Shown: positions 33,034-41,877, counted from the first letter of the stretch. The stretch is DNA of 50,454 nucleotides from Pseudomonadota bacterium (GCA_017464085.1 JAFUEE010000182.1:1-50454), one strand, 5' to 3'. Numbers and translations: made by a program. Notes: a model not told the origin generated them from the letters alone.

Positions 33034-35166
33034 TCACAGCGGCAGCTTTTCTCCCTGCGCAGGGGAGCTGTCCTTTTTCTTGCGATGCACAGGCGCGTCA
33101 GCTGATTTCGCCGGTTTGGACGCAGATTTTGCGGCTTTTGGCGCAGGCTCCGGCTCGTCCTCGACTTCGTCCACAACGAGCATCACGCCTGCCGGACGAT
33201 GCGCGTCCAGCCACGAACGCATGCATGCATTGCAGTCCACACGGCGGCGGCGCTGCTTGCATTCGCGGCTCCGATAGCTGTCCAGGGGCGTCTGAACATA
33301 CGTCTCGAACTCGGGATAGCCTTTCTGCGCGATTTCACGGATCAGGCGCAAGCGCGTCTCGCAGTCTTCCTTCTCAAACTCCCAAAGCCGGACGGAATCC
33401 CTCAGCCAGGCAGGCACATGCTCGGGATTGAGCAGGTTATAGAGATCCGTCAGGTGTTCCAAGCGAGCCTCGGACAAGTCGTACGGGGAGTAGAGGATCA
33501 GCCAGGCGACGAAATAAGCGGCATACGGGGGATTCGTCTTGGTCAGAAGCCTGTCGAGCTGCTCGAACGTCCCCGGCTCTTCCGAATATTTCAGGAGAAT
33601 CTGCGCGACGGAAGGATTCCGCAGCGCTTCCGGCTCAAGCTTCATCAGATGCTCGATGCCGGCGACCGCCTTGTCCTTGAGGCCGAGCTGGTCCTGAATC
33701 ATCGCATAGAGGCGCAGGAAATTGGGATGCTCCCAGAACTTTTCACGCACGGGTTCGAGCGCGTCGCGCGCCTCCTCATAATTCATGCTGTAATAGTTCT
33801 CGACGGCGCTCAGAATGCCGGTCTCGCGAGAGAGCACCGAATCGAATGAAATCTTAAAGCCGTCCTCGCTGTAATTGTAAGGCTGCGGCTTGAGCTCCTG
33901 GTTTTCCACGGCCTGCGCCACAGGCTCCGCAGCCACAGGCGCGGCTCCGGCTGGCACGGCTTCAGGCTCTGCCGCCGGCACCTCCGCAGCCACAGGCGCT
34001 GCTGGCTGTTCTGACACATCATCATCCGTGAACAAGCTGGCAAGTATGACAGCCACAAGCACGACAATCGCAATGAGCAGGGCAATGATATGCTTGCGCC
34101 ACCTGCTCCGCCCCGCATACTCGCTGGACCGGATATCGCTGAAACTTCCCCGGCGCAGATCCGCGCCGCCCGGCACCGCAATGTCTGGCTGGCTGCCACG
34201 CGCATAGACCGGCGGCACCGCGATGTCTGGCTGGCTGCTCGCATAGACCGGCGGCAACATGCCGCCCCCCTCCATGCCGGGATAGGGCACCGCTGAGAGC
34301 TGCATCTCGGACGACAGCAGAAGCTGCACTTCGTCCAAAAGCGGCTGTACCTCCTGCGCGCTCTGAAAACGCACCTCCGGCGCCTTGTTCAGAAGCCGCT
34401 GGATGATCGCATCAAGACGCTCAGACTGCGCGATCGAGCCGTCCAGATGCGGCGGATCCTCCGAGACATGCTTGTTCATCAGCTCGATATAGCTGTTCCC
34501 TGTGAACGGCGTCGAACCCGTCAGCATCTCATAAAAAATACAGCCGCAGGCATATAGATCGGCGCGGTGATCGACATTCACGCCGACCGCCTGCTCCGGC
34601 GCAAGATACTGAGGCGTGCCAAAAATCTGCCCCGCACGCGTCATCGTCTTATAATCGCTGCTCGGGCTCTCGATGTGCGCGATGCCGAAATCAATCAGCT
34701 TGACAAAATCATCCGCGCCCTCGCGCTGAATCAGGAAAATATTGTCCGGCTTGACATCCCGGTGAACAATGCCACAGTCATGCGCGCACTGCAACGCACT
34801 CAGAAGCTGCCGAAGAATCCGGATGCTCGCAGCTGGACTCAAACACCCCAGACGTTCAAGCCGCCTGGTCAGCGACTCCCCGTCCAGATACTCCATCACC
34901 AGATAAGACACGCCGTCGTCAGTCGTGTCGAAATCCATCACCGTGCAGATATTCTGGTGATCGAGCTTCGCCGCCGCCTCCGCTTCCCTGCGAAATCGCC
35001 GGCGGTAAGCCTCCTCCTGCGCAAAATCCCCATGAAGCACCTTGATCGCAACTGTCTTGTGCATGATCTCGTGCTCGGCCTTATACACCGAACCCATCGC
35101 GCCACCGCCGATCCGCTCGCAGATGCGATATTTGCCGCCTAAAATGTCACCAGGATTGTATTGCAT
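33034..35166 (-). CDS. Transmembrane Ser/Thr protein kinase with periplasmic helical domain
   Basis: 710 aa. The N-terminal Hanks-type kinase domain (about 12-270) has IGGGAMGSVYKA, Lys42 (VAIK), Asp137 in HRDVKPDN, DFG at 159-161 and APEQ. A linker contains two tandem copies of an SQPDIAVP-type unit. A membrane helix lies at about 361-383, then an Ala/Pro/Glu-rich stretch. The extracytoplasmic part (about 440-660) looks like TPR-type helices, followed by a Cys cluster (CKQRRRRVDCNAC) and a Lys/Ala/Pro tail. The architecture suggests an outside sensor domain controlling a cytoplasmic kinase; all catalytic residues are intact. Convergent with the EF-G paralogue. Confidence 0.88.
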   Translation of the reverse strand: MQYNPGDILGGKYRICERIGGGAMGSVYKAEHEIMHKTVAIKVLHGDFAQEEAYRRRFRREAEAAAKLDHQNICTVMDFDTTDDGVSYLVMEYLDGESLTRRLERLGCLSPAASIRILRQLLSALQCAHDCGIVHRDVKPDNIFLIQREGADDFVKLIDFGIAHIESPSSDYKTMTRAGQIFGTPQYLAPEQAVGVNVDHRADLYACGCIFYEMLTGSTPFTGNSYIELMNKHVSEDPPHLDGSIAQSERLDAIIQRLLNKAPEVRFQSAQEVQPLLDEVQLLLSSEMQLSAVPYPGMEGGGMLPPVYASSQPDIAVPPVYARGSQPDIAVPGGADLRRGSFSDIRSSEYAGRSRWRKHIIALLIAIVVLVAVILASLFTDDDVSEQPAAPVAAEVPAAEPEAVPAGAAPVAAEPVAQAVENQELKPQPYNYSEDGFKISFDSVLSRETGILSAVENYYSMNYEEARDALEPVREKFWEHPNFLRLYAMIQDQLGLKDKAVAGIEHLMKLEPEALRNPSVAQILLKYSEEPGTFEQLDRLLTKTNPPYAAYFVAWLILYSPYDLSEARLEHLTDLYNLLNPEHVPAWLRDSVRLWEFEKEDCETRLRLIREIAQKGYPEFETYVQTPLDSYRSRECKQRRRRVDCNACMRSWLDAHRPAGVMLVVDEVEDEPEPAPKAAKSASKPAKSADAPVHRKKKDSSPAQGEKLPL
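34172..34252. repeat. In-frame tandem repeat in the kinase linker
   Basis: Two near-identical units of 42 and 39 nt encode the repeated segment (S)QPDIAVPPVYA. They lie inside the coding sequence of the membrane kinase and are probably a slippage product. Confidence 0.7.
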
Positions 35167-35357
35167 GGACTGCTCAAACTGTTTGCAAAATCCCCCCTTC
35201 CCCTCTATCCCATTCCTAAAAATTCTTCAATAACTAACACCACTCCAACAGACACCGGCGAACACACACATAGACACACTTTTTTATTGCATTTCTGAAA
35301 AAATGCGTCAGAAATACCTTGGCGCAACACGGATGTTGCCTGCAGGATATCAAAATC

Positions 35358-36029
35358 ATGAGAAAATGCCTGATCACAATCTGCATGGCCTTGAGCCTCT
35401 TTTGCCTGACAGCTTCGGATGCCCGAGCCCTGCCGCGGAATTTTAGAAACGTCGATACATTCTTTGTCGGCGCGATGCCCAGCGAATCTGACCTCGACGA
35501 GTTCCTCGCGCTCGGCATCAAGACCATCATCAGCCTCCACAGGCTTCCACCCGAAGTCCAGAAAAAAGCCCAGAAACTCGGCATCGAGCTTCACAGCTTC
35601 CCACTCAGGACCCGCCTCCTGAACATCGATCAAATCATGGCAGTCATGCGCAATGCCCCCGAAAATTCGGTCTATCTGCACTGCCTTCATGGCGCTGACA
35701 GAACCGGCGCTGTCACCGCTTACTGGCTCTACGCCGAACGGCACATGAACCCGTTCACCGCGCTCGCCAGCGTCATCTCCCCCTCCGAATTCCACTTCCG
35801 CGGCTTCATACAGCTCGGAAACGAATACGGCGTCTGCCTCTCCAAATCAAAAACCGACTGGATCGGCATCTATTCCGGCGCCAAAAATGGCGGCCTCGAA
35901 GGCCTCAAAATCTGCGGCGACGAATGGTACACACGCCTCGCGCGAAATTTCCTCACACTCACGATCGGCGAACCGATCAACGTACAGAACGAACGCTTCT
36001 GGAAAAAATATAATGGCGAACGGGATTAA
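35358..36029 (+). CDS. Secreted tyrosine/dual-specificity phosphatase-like protein
   Basis: 223 aa from ATG 35358, which has AGGA upstream and opens a clean Sec signal peptide (to about residue 24, DARA). The phosphatase signature is HCLHGADRTG: Cys109 and Arg115 of the CX5R loop. Upstream IKTIISLHRLPPE fits the beta strand of DSP/PTP-like folds, as in the secreted Siw14/inositol-phosphatase-like group. It is predicted to dephosphorylate a phosphotyrosine or an inositol/lipid phosphate in the periplasm; the substrate is unknown. It diverges from the membrane kinase gene (191-bp spacer). Confidence 0.8.
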   Translation: MRKCLITICMALSLFCLTASDARALPRNFRNVDTFFVGAMPSESDLDEFLALGIKTIISLHRLPPEVQKKAQKLGIELHSFPLRTRLLNIDQIMAVMRNAPENSVYLHCLHGADRTGAVTAYWLYAERHMNPFTALASVISPSEFHFRGFIQLGNEYGVCLSKSKTDWIGIYSGAKNGGLEGLKICGDEWYTRLARNFLTLTIGEPINVQNERFWKKYNGERD

Positions 36030-36092
36030 CCCCGCAACCTCAACATGCGCTTCAGCCCCCCACAGGGGGTACGCCCTTCTTTAAACGCGCTC

Positions 36093-36119
36093 CGGCTTTT
36101 CGGCTGCGCCGAATACGCC
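36093..36119 (+). repeat. Degenerate TAT/ATAC hairpin
   Basis: GGC/GCC outside, TTT in place of TAT facing ATAC, inner TCGGC/GCCGA stem over TGC. Confidence 0.45.
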
Positions 36120-36125
36120 TCCGCA

Positions 36126-36156
36126 GGCTGCCTATTGCATACGGCAGCCTTTTTAT
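36126..36156 (+). terminator. Terminator-like hairpin, minimal TAT/ATAC copy 11
   Basis: GGCTGCC (36126-36132) pairs with GGCAGCC (36143-36149). Inside there is only TAT, a TGC loop and ATAC. TTTTTATT follows. This copy shows that a family member can serve as an intrinsic terminator for the phosphatase gene about 100 bp upstream. Confidence 0.75.
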
Positions 36157-36648
36157 TGTCCAGCCCGATTGCATGCGCCACAGACAAGACAGATTTACGC
36201 AATTGCACACGCATTGCAACGCTTCGCAAATGGCTAAAACGAATGTCGCCCAGCCCTCGTCCGAACAAAGCCTGCCTGAATTTCGACAAACGTCGTTTGC
36301 AATTTTTTTTATAAGTGCGCACTTTTTTCTGATGATTGCCATATATCATTAGTGCGTGTCGATGCAGATGTCTGCTACGCCTGGCGGTATATCCCCTGCA
36401 CACAGATGTCAGCTGAGACACAGACATAACGGCGTATGGCTTGCAGATTCGGTCTGACGAGATGTGTTTGCCCGGACGTACACCGGCACTTAATTGTTGT
36501 CTGTGCAGTTAGCATGTCTGGTTTTTGCCCACACATGCTGGCACAGGTGCGTCCAAGCCGTTCCAGGCTGGAGTGAAGGGTGGGGGAGGCACCCGCCCAA
36601 GGAAAATAGAAGCCACTTCTGTACTCCCCCTCCCCCGACACCTCATGA

Positions 36649-39012
36649 CTAATCAGCAGTTTGAGCGCCGATATTATCCTCCAACAGCACAGAAAGCCCC
36701 TGAGATTCGCCGACAACCCAGACGAGACAGCCCGGCTCAAATGTCGCATCTGCGCTCGGGTTCATCTCCACACGGTCATCGACTTCGATACCGATAACAA
36801 GGCAATGGCTACGCTCCCCGATACCTGAATCGCGCAACGTCTTGTGCGCCAATCCACTGTCCTCATGAATCGGAATGGCGATACAGCGAAGATTAGCTTC
36901 ATCGGTTCGGCGATCCGATACCCCCTTCGTAAATGCCCGCATCGATTCAATATAAAGCTTCTTCTGAGAAATATTATACGGCTCGCGCGAAAGCGCGCGA
37001 AGCGCATCGTTTTTACCAACAATAAATATCGTATCATCGAGGATCATTTTTGAATCGCCCACAGGAATGTTCACAGAGAAGCTGTCCCCATGTTCGATAC
37101 GAATGATATAGAGGCCGAGATCTGCGCGAAGATTCAGATCCTTGAGCGTCTTATCCAAAAATGGGGAATCTTCATCAATGCGCAGGCGAGCCACTGAGAG
37201 ATCGCCAGAAAGCCAGCCGCCCTCGTTGATATTCGTCAGAGATCCAAGCTCCATACCCATGCGATTGCCGCTTTCCTGCTGTTCCGCAAGCTCGACTTCG
37301 TTGTAATTGAACAAAAATTGACGTTCCAATCGGATATAATTCGCAAACATTCCCTTGAAATAGACGACCACAAAAAACACGACCGCCGCAATGCCTGCAC
37401 TGATCGGCCACGAAAATGGCGAATAGGCAATCGTTGCAAATGCAATCAGCCCGATGACGACCAGAATTCGGATCACGCTGAGCACGCGAAGCAGGCTCTG
37501 ATTGCCGCCTTTGAGCAGCACGACAAAAAATGCATGCTGCATATTGGAACGCCTGACAATCAGCGCGCTCAAAAACGGCATCACACCGAGATACATTACC
37601 GCAAGACACGCGCCACGACAGATCAGACGAGAATACTCATAATCAAAGCGCTCCGCAAAAGCGATGAGCCTCGGTTCGATATAACCGCCGATAAACGCGA
37701 TAATCCCAATGATGACGACACTCAAAATCAGCGTCTCGAATATGAACTGCCTGATCAGAACAGCCTTTCGATTTGGCGGTTTCGGAAGCGCATCTTCATC
37801 AACCCCCGCCCCGCGATTCGCGATTCGCTCAGGAAGCCGTTTTTTGAGAAACTCGGTCAGAGGATCTGCCAGCTTCAGCATATTCGGCATAGATATCGTC
37901 GTAATCACGCACACGACAATCACGACCGGATAGAGATAATCCTCGAGCACGCCCTGAGAAATCCCCAAGCCGGCAATGATGAACGAAAACTCTCCAATAT
38001 TGCCGAAGCTCAGGCCCGCATGCACGGAATCGCTCAGAGACCGACCGGACAAAAATACGCCGAGCATCGCCGCAATCGGCTGCACGACGATGACCACGAG
38101 CATTGCAAGCAATATCATGCCCCAGTGATCCAAGATGACTGACGGATCTGCCATCATGCCCACAGAGACAAAGAAAATCGCGCCAAACAGATTTTTGATC
38201 GGCGCCATCAGCTTTTCAATGTGATGCGCTTCCGTCGTCGTCCCCAGAATCGAACCGATCACAAATGCCCCAAGCGCGCGTGAAAGCCCTGCCTGTTCCG
38301 CGAGCATCACCATGCCGAGACAGAGGGCAAGAGAGATGATGAGCAATAGCTCATCATTCAGATACGACTTGAGCTTGCGCAGAAGCGTCGGCACCAGGAA
38401 TATGCCCCCGATAAACCAAAGGGACATAAAGAAGAGCACGCGCATGATTGATGTCGAAACTTCTTTCGCGAGCGTGTCGCTCTGGCTGAGCGCGAGCATC
38501 GGCAAGATGACCATCAATAGGATTGCGACGATATCTTCGACGACCTCGACACCATAGACGATATGCGTAAACGGCTGTCCTTTGAGCTTGAGCTCCTCAA
38601 ATGCCTTGACCGCAACCATTGTCGATGAAATCGCGAGCATACCGCCCATAAATATGCTCTGCGTGCTGCTCCATTGAAAGATCGCGCCCAGCCCGAAATT
38701 TGCCAACATCACGCCGGCAAGAATCGCCACAGCCGTGATCGCGCCAGTTTTTCCGACTTTGAGCAGGCTTTTAAAATTGAACTCCAGCCCCAAGGCAAAC
38801 AACAGAAAGATGACGCCGATCTCAGACCACGTATGGATGCTCGCTTTATCAGTCACATTCGGCAAGATCGAAATATATGGTCCGGTCAGAAGCCCAGCGA
38901 GCAGGTAACCGACGATGACTGGAAGCCTGGTAAACTTGCAAATGACAGAGGTAAAGCCGGCTGCAATCAGTATGAGCGCAAGGTCAGCAATGAGAGGATA
39001 TTCGGATGACAT
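36649..39012 (-). CDS. CPA2 (KefB/Kef-type) cation:proton antiporter with two TrkA-C domains
   Basis: 787 aa with AAGGACAATAT before the ATG. The N-terminal ~390 residues are a Na+/H+-exchanger-type membrane domain with 12 or so helices, including LPVIVGYLLAGLLTGP, FLLFALGLEF, AISSTMVAVKAF and GVEVVEDIVA, all typical of CPA2. A second membrane block at about 420-570 is extra. The cytoplasmic end has two TrkA-C (RCK-C) domains (about 600-680 and 705-785), which bind nucleotide-like or ion ligands. The Rossmann TrkA-N domain found in KefB/KefC is absent. Probable role: K+ or Na+ efflux and pH control. Confidence 0.87.
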   Translation of the reverse strand: MSSEYPLIADLALILIAAGFTSVICKFTRLPVIVGYLLAGLLTGPYISILPNVTDKASIHTWSEIGVIFLLFALGLEFNFKSLLKVGKTGAITAVAILAGVMLANFGLGAIFQWSSTQSIFMGGMLAISSTMVAVKAFEELKLKGQPFTHIVYGVEVVEDIVAILLMVILPMLALSQSDTLAKEVSTSIMRVLFFMSLWFIGGIFLVPTLLRKLKSYLNDELLLIISLALCLGMVMLAEQAGLSRALGAFVIGSILGTTTEAHHIEKLMAPIKNLFGAIFFVSVGMMADPSVILDHWGMILLAMLVVIVVQPIAAMLGVFLSGRSLSDSVHAGLSFGNIGEFSFIIAGLGISQGVLEDYLYPVVIVVCVITTISMPNMLKLADPLTEFLKKRLPERIANRGAGVDEDALPKPPNRKAVLIRQFIFETLILSVVIIGIIAFIGGYIEPRLIAFAERFDYEYSRLICRGACLAVMYLGVMPFLSALIVRRSNMQHAFFVVLLKGGNQSLLRVLSVIRILVVIGLIAFATIAYSPFSWPISAGIAAVVFFVVVYFKGMFANYIRLERQFLFNYNEVELAEQQESGNRMGMELGSLTNINEGGWLSGDLSVARLRIDEDSPFLDKTLKDLNLRADLGLYIIRIEHGDSFSVNIPVGDSKMILDDTIFIVGKNDALRALSREPYNISQKKLYIESMRAFTKGVSDRRTDEANLRCIAIPIHEDSGLAHKTLRDSGIGERSHCLVIGIEVDDRVEMNPSADATFEPGCLVWVVGESQGLSVLLEDNIGAQTAD

Positions 39013-39109
39013 ATATTGTCCTTACACAAAGTAAAAAAAACAAGCAACCATGCGTATATTACTATTTTTTCCAGATAGATAAGGGCTATTTTTTGAACGT
39101 TGAACACGT

Positions 39110-39133
39110 CCCTATGCGCTTCGCGCATACGGG
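39110..39133 (+). repeat. TAT/ATAC bulged hairpin, copy 12
   Basis: CCC/GGG outside, TAT facing ATAC, inner GCGC/GCGC. Confidence 0.75.
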
Positions 39134-39140
39134 CCGCTTT

Positions 39141-39169
39141 GCCCCGGCTATCTGACGATACGCCGGGGC
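39141..39169 (+). repeat. TAT/ATAC bulged hairpin, copy 13
   Basis: A long outer stem GCCCCGGC/GCCGGGGC (8 bp), TAT facing ATAC, and a single C-G pair inside over TGAC. TTTATT follows. Confidence 0.8.
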
Positions 39170-39252
39170 TTTATTAATCGCGCCTGACCGAAATGCTCAG
39201 CCCCGCGCGCAAGCGCAGGCATGCAACAGCATCCGCGACAAAAACAAATAAT

Positions 39253-39300
39253 GCCGCGTATTTGCCTTGCCGTGATTTTCACGGCAAGGCAAATAGCGGC
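39253..39300 (-). repeat. TAT/ATAC bulged hairpin, copy 14, longest inner arm
   Basis: GCCGC/GCGGC outside, GTAT facing ATA, then a perfect 13-bp inner stem (39262-39274 with 39280-39292) over a 5-nt loop. Confidence 0.8.
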
Positions 39301-39345
39301 TTTAGACGAGCGTATTGGCCGCAGGCCAAAAGCGAGCGAACGAAA

Positions 39346-39741
39346 TCAAACGACTCCGTTGGGATCAATATCGTATTTATCTGTGCAGATCTTGATCAGG
39401 TCATAGATGACAAAGAACACGCTGATTCCAAAACAGAAAGACATCAAGATTTTGAAAACGCCCTTTTTGACCTCACCCAATACAAAATTATGGACGCCCC
39501 AACAACCGAGGAAGAGGCAGAGGAGGATAATCACGACCTTGCTCTGACCGCCGATCTCCCCCTCCAAGCCGCCTGAAGACTTTTGGACACCGACACCACA
39601 ATTCAGGCAGAACTGCGTGCCCGGGCTGAGCATTTCGCCACAATGATGGCAATACTGATGGCTCGTATTCTTTTTAACGCCGCATTTCAGGCAGATATCC
39701 TGGATGTCATTCATTTGCTCGCCACAATTTGTACAATACAT
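39346..39741 (-). CDS. Zinc-ribbon plus TM2-domain membrane protein
   Basis: 131 aa from ATG 39741 (an in-frame GTG lies just before), with AGGAG at good spacing. Two zinc ribbons are visible: YCTNCG...CLKCG and YCHHCG...FCLNCG. A TM2 domain follows with two helices around a GCWGVHNFVLG turn, the family's G-x-H/R-F-Y-L-G-like motif. TM2 proteins are common small membrane proteins without a settled biochemical role. It lies downstream of a DUF2752 gene on the same strand, a pairing seen in many bacteria. Confidence 0.85.
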   Translation of the reverse strand: MYCTNCGEQMNDIQDICLKCGVKKNTSHQYCHHCGEMLSPGTQFCLNCGVGVQKSSGGLEGEIGGQSKVVIILLCLFLGCWGVHNFVLGEVKKGVFKILMSFCFGISVFFVIYDLIKICTDKYDIDPNGVV

Positions 39742-39913
39742 CACGCCACTCCTGAATTATGTTTAAGTGACCATAATTCCAGCCCATGCCCATTATCGAA
39801 CCTGAAATTATGATAAAGCCATATCAAGACGACAGAACCCCACTTATGGAATCCTTTTACTGAAATTTTAACATCATTCGCAGTGATTTGCAAACCCAAT
39901 CCCCAGCGCGCCA

Positions 39914-40255
39914 TCAGGCCAGATGCCAGATCCAGTTGCCAAAAAAGCCAAGCCCCATCGCTATCCAAAAGCCAATCTCCCAATGCAGGGGAAGCGTGTG
40001 AGCCGGCAGAATCAGCGCAAGCACAACCAAGGGCATCGCCCAGAACATGGCATGATGGCGAAAGGCATCCGCGAACTCCAAGTGCAGCGCGGCAATCACC
40101 GCGCTGGTCATGCCGCATCCCGGGCAGGGCATACCAAACAGATATCTGAACAGGCAGGGCAGCCCCAGCAGATACCGAACGGCGGCCAGAACGAGATACA
40201 CCGCGATCACCCATACATTGATCCACTTGATCTTGCCCTGATCAGACATCACCAT
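39914..40255 (-). CDS. DUF2752 membrane protein
   Basis: About 113 aa from ATG 40255, which has AAGGG 7 nt upstream; ATG 40249 is an alternative. The family hallmark CPGCGMTSA lies between the first and second hydrophobic segments, and three helices are predicted. DUF2752 proteins have no assigned function. It is transcribed toward the TM2 gene, with a 172-bp spacer that shows no supported gene. Confidence 0.8.
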   Translation of the reverse strand: MVMSDQGKIKWINVWVIAVYLVLAAVRYLLGLPCLFRYLFGMPCPGCGMTSAVIAALHLEFADAFRHHAMFWAMPLVVLALILPAHTLPLHWEIGFWIAMGLGFFGNWIWHLA

Positions 40256-40343
40256 TTCGAGGCCCTTCAGCCCTCTTGAAGCCCCAACCAAAACCGGAGC
40301 CCCCGAAAACCCCGTGTCTGGAAACCGGTCGGAATCCCCAAAA

Positions 40344-41324
40344 TCAGACCAGAAATGCCGACGGAATCACGAGGCAGTTCTGGTTAGCATATTCCGTAAT
40401 GTTTCTGGCAGTCTCGCGAAGTTCATTATCGACATTGAGCGAAGGCTGGGAGGACGGAATGACGATCAGGTCAGCGCCGATTTCATCCGCAACAGTGAGC
40501 ACTGCGCTTGCGGGCGGCATCACAGGCGCATGCTGCCGGAACGAGAGGCGGCCGGCATGCGCCTCGAACATAAACGGCACGGTCAAAGCCTGCACCGCAA
40601 GCTTGGCGCGCTGTGTCACATGTTCCGTCGCTGCGCGGATATGCCGTTCGGCAGGCGCAAATCCCTGATAATCCCCGTGAGGATCGGCGCGTTTGAGATC
40701 CGGCACCGGCGTGACAATCTCCACATCGGAATCAGGATAATACATCGCAAACGATACGGCCCAAGCCAAGAGCTGCGGCGAAACTTCGGGATCGAGGAAA
40801 GCGACGAGTATCTTGCGGTGGCTGCCTCGGTGTGTCGGATCTTTGATCAGATAGAACGGGATGCGCGTATAGGCCACGAACGTCGCAGCCATGCTGCCGA
40901 TGATGCCCGTCGTGTGCGGCTTCGTGCCATAAGCGCCCGCAAACATCAGGTCCGCGTTGCATTCAGAAGCCGCATGCAGGATCGACTTTGCCATCGAATC
41001 ACGCGAGAAATCCACTTTCAGGCGCACATGTTCTTCCTTGCCCTGCATCACCTTTGCGAGATATGCACGCCCGGATGTCTCCACCCCGCTGCGGACCTCG
41101 TTCAAAATCTCGACTTCGTCGCTGCCGAGCGCCGCATAAGGAAACAGAATCTCACGCATCACTGCCGGAAATTTCTCAAGCGCATGAAAACACGTCAGCG
41201 ATGCGCACGATGCCTGTGCGAGATCATAAGCCTGATACAGTGCCTGCGTTGCATACTGAAGAAAATCAGATGCCACAAATATGCTCTGCATCGAATAAAA
41301 GCAACTGCGAGACACCTCACTCAT
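40344..41324 (-). CDS. Tandem universal stress protein (UspA x2)
   Basis: 326 aa with two UspA-like domains (about 12-160 and 168-325). Each starts with a beta strand (SIFVASDFLQYATQAL; KILVAFLDPEVSPQLL) and ends with a strand-helix carrying the ADLMFAGAYG and ADLIVIPSSQ segments. The ATP-loop G-2x-G-9x-G(S/T) is clearest in the first domain (GAYGTKPHTTGIIGS) and degraded in the second. It is predicted to be a cytoplasmic stress protein binding ATP or a similar nucleotide. It is the last gene of a four-gene run, 10 bp after the preceding lipoprotein gene. Confidence 0.82.
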   Translation of the reverse strand: MSEVSRSCFYSMQSIFVASDFLQYATQALYQAYDLAQASCASLTCFHALEKFPAVMREILFPYAALGSDEVEILNEVRSGVETSGRAYLAKVMQGKEEHVRLKVDFSRDSMAKSILHAASECNADLMFAGAYGTKPHTTGIIGSMAATFVAYTRIPFYLIKDPTHRGSHRKILVAFLDPEVSPQLLAWAVSFAMYYPDSDVEIVTPVPDLKRADPHGDYQGFAPAERHIRAATEHVTQRAKLAVQALTVPFMFEAHAGRLSFRQHAPVMPPASAVLTVADEIGADLIVIPSSQPSLNVDNELRETARNITEYANQNCLVIPSAFLV

Positions 41325-41334
41325 ACGCTCACCC

Positions 41335-41877
41335 TCACTTCTTTCTCAAATCGTCCACTTTGTAGGGCTCGCTTTCGTTAGGATGATAGTATTCGACGAC
41401 ATCCACATTGCCATCGGCATCATAATCGTGATCGATTTTAGTTCTGTTGCCGTTGGCATCAAAATACTGAATGCCATGACGGTTGCCTTCAAAATCGACA
41501 GAAAACTCTTTCTTGAGAGGCTTCTCGTCCTCGTATGACACGATCAGATCGCAGATACCGTCATAGTCGAGATCGATCTCATCGCGCGTATGCCTGCCAG
41601 CTTCATCATAGAACTCGGTAATATCCGTTTTGCCGTCAAAGTTCAGATCGCGCACGACATACTGAACGATGCCGTTTTTGGAATATATGCGCTGATCGGT
41701 CTTCCCATCGTTATTGATGTCTATACTTTCAAGATCGAGACCGCTGACGTCATAATCCTGTGCAACGAGCTTGTTTCCGACCGCATCTGCTGCCGACTTC
41801 ACATCTTCAGAATTTTTGCTGCACCCCGTGCCGGCAAAAATCATCGCCACTAATACAAAATAAAATGCCTTGTTCAT
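41335..41877 (-). CDS. Lipoprotein with Asp-rich DxNxDGxxD repeats
   Basis: 180 aa. A lipoprotein signal ends in GTGC with Cys at about 19. The mature protein carries repeated Asp loops: DINNDGKTD, DLNFDGKTD, DLDYDGICD and DYDADGNVD. These match the dockerin/EF-hand-like or FG-GAP calcium-loop pattern, spaced about 22-40 residues with beta segments between. It likely binds Ca2+ and is anchored in a membrane facing the periplasm or surface. It lies between the WD40 gene (15 bp gap) and the UspA gene (10 bp gap). Confidence 0.75.
   Translation of the reverse strand: MNKAFYFVLVAMIFAGTGCSKNSEDVKSAADAVGNKLVAQDYDVSGLDLESIDINNDGKTDQRIYSKNGIVQYVVRDLNFDGKTDITEFYDEAGRHTRDEIDLDYDGICDLIVSYEDEKPLKKEFSVDFEGNRHGIQYFDANGNRTKIDHDYDADGNVDVVEYYHPNESEPYKVDDLRKK

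Larger units (their letters stand above)
36030..36648. other. Long non-coding stretch between convergent genes
   Basis: 619 bp with no supported gene. Its left part holds a degenerate TAT/ATAC hairpin (36093-36119) and a terminator that is itself a minimal member of the family (36126-36149). From about 36300 to 36530 the base composition is closer to even, with loosely repeated CAGATGTC(T/A)GCT words. A GGGTGGGGGAGGCACCC hairpin lies near 36576. No tRNA or known RNA was recognised. Confidence 0.5.
39013..39345. other. Hairpin-dense spacer
   Basis: 333 bp without a supported gene. It holds three clear and one degenerate member of the TAT/ATAC family (39110-39133, 39141-39169, 39253-39300, about 39308-39334), the densest cluster in the window. 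The antiporter's leader and promoter must lie at its left end. Confidence 0.65.

Noticed and set aside
36375..36749. 124-residue minus-strand open frame after the antiporter gene
   Set aside because: It overlaps the antiporter's 3' end in another frame and has no recognisable features.
39741..40226. 161-residue minus-strand frame over the DUF2752 region
   Set aside because: Out of frame with the clear DUF2752 protein; a shadow.
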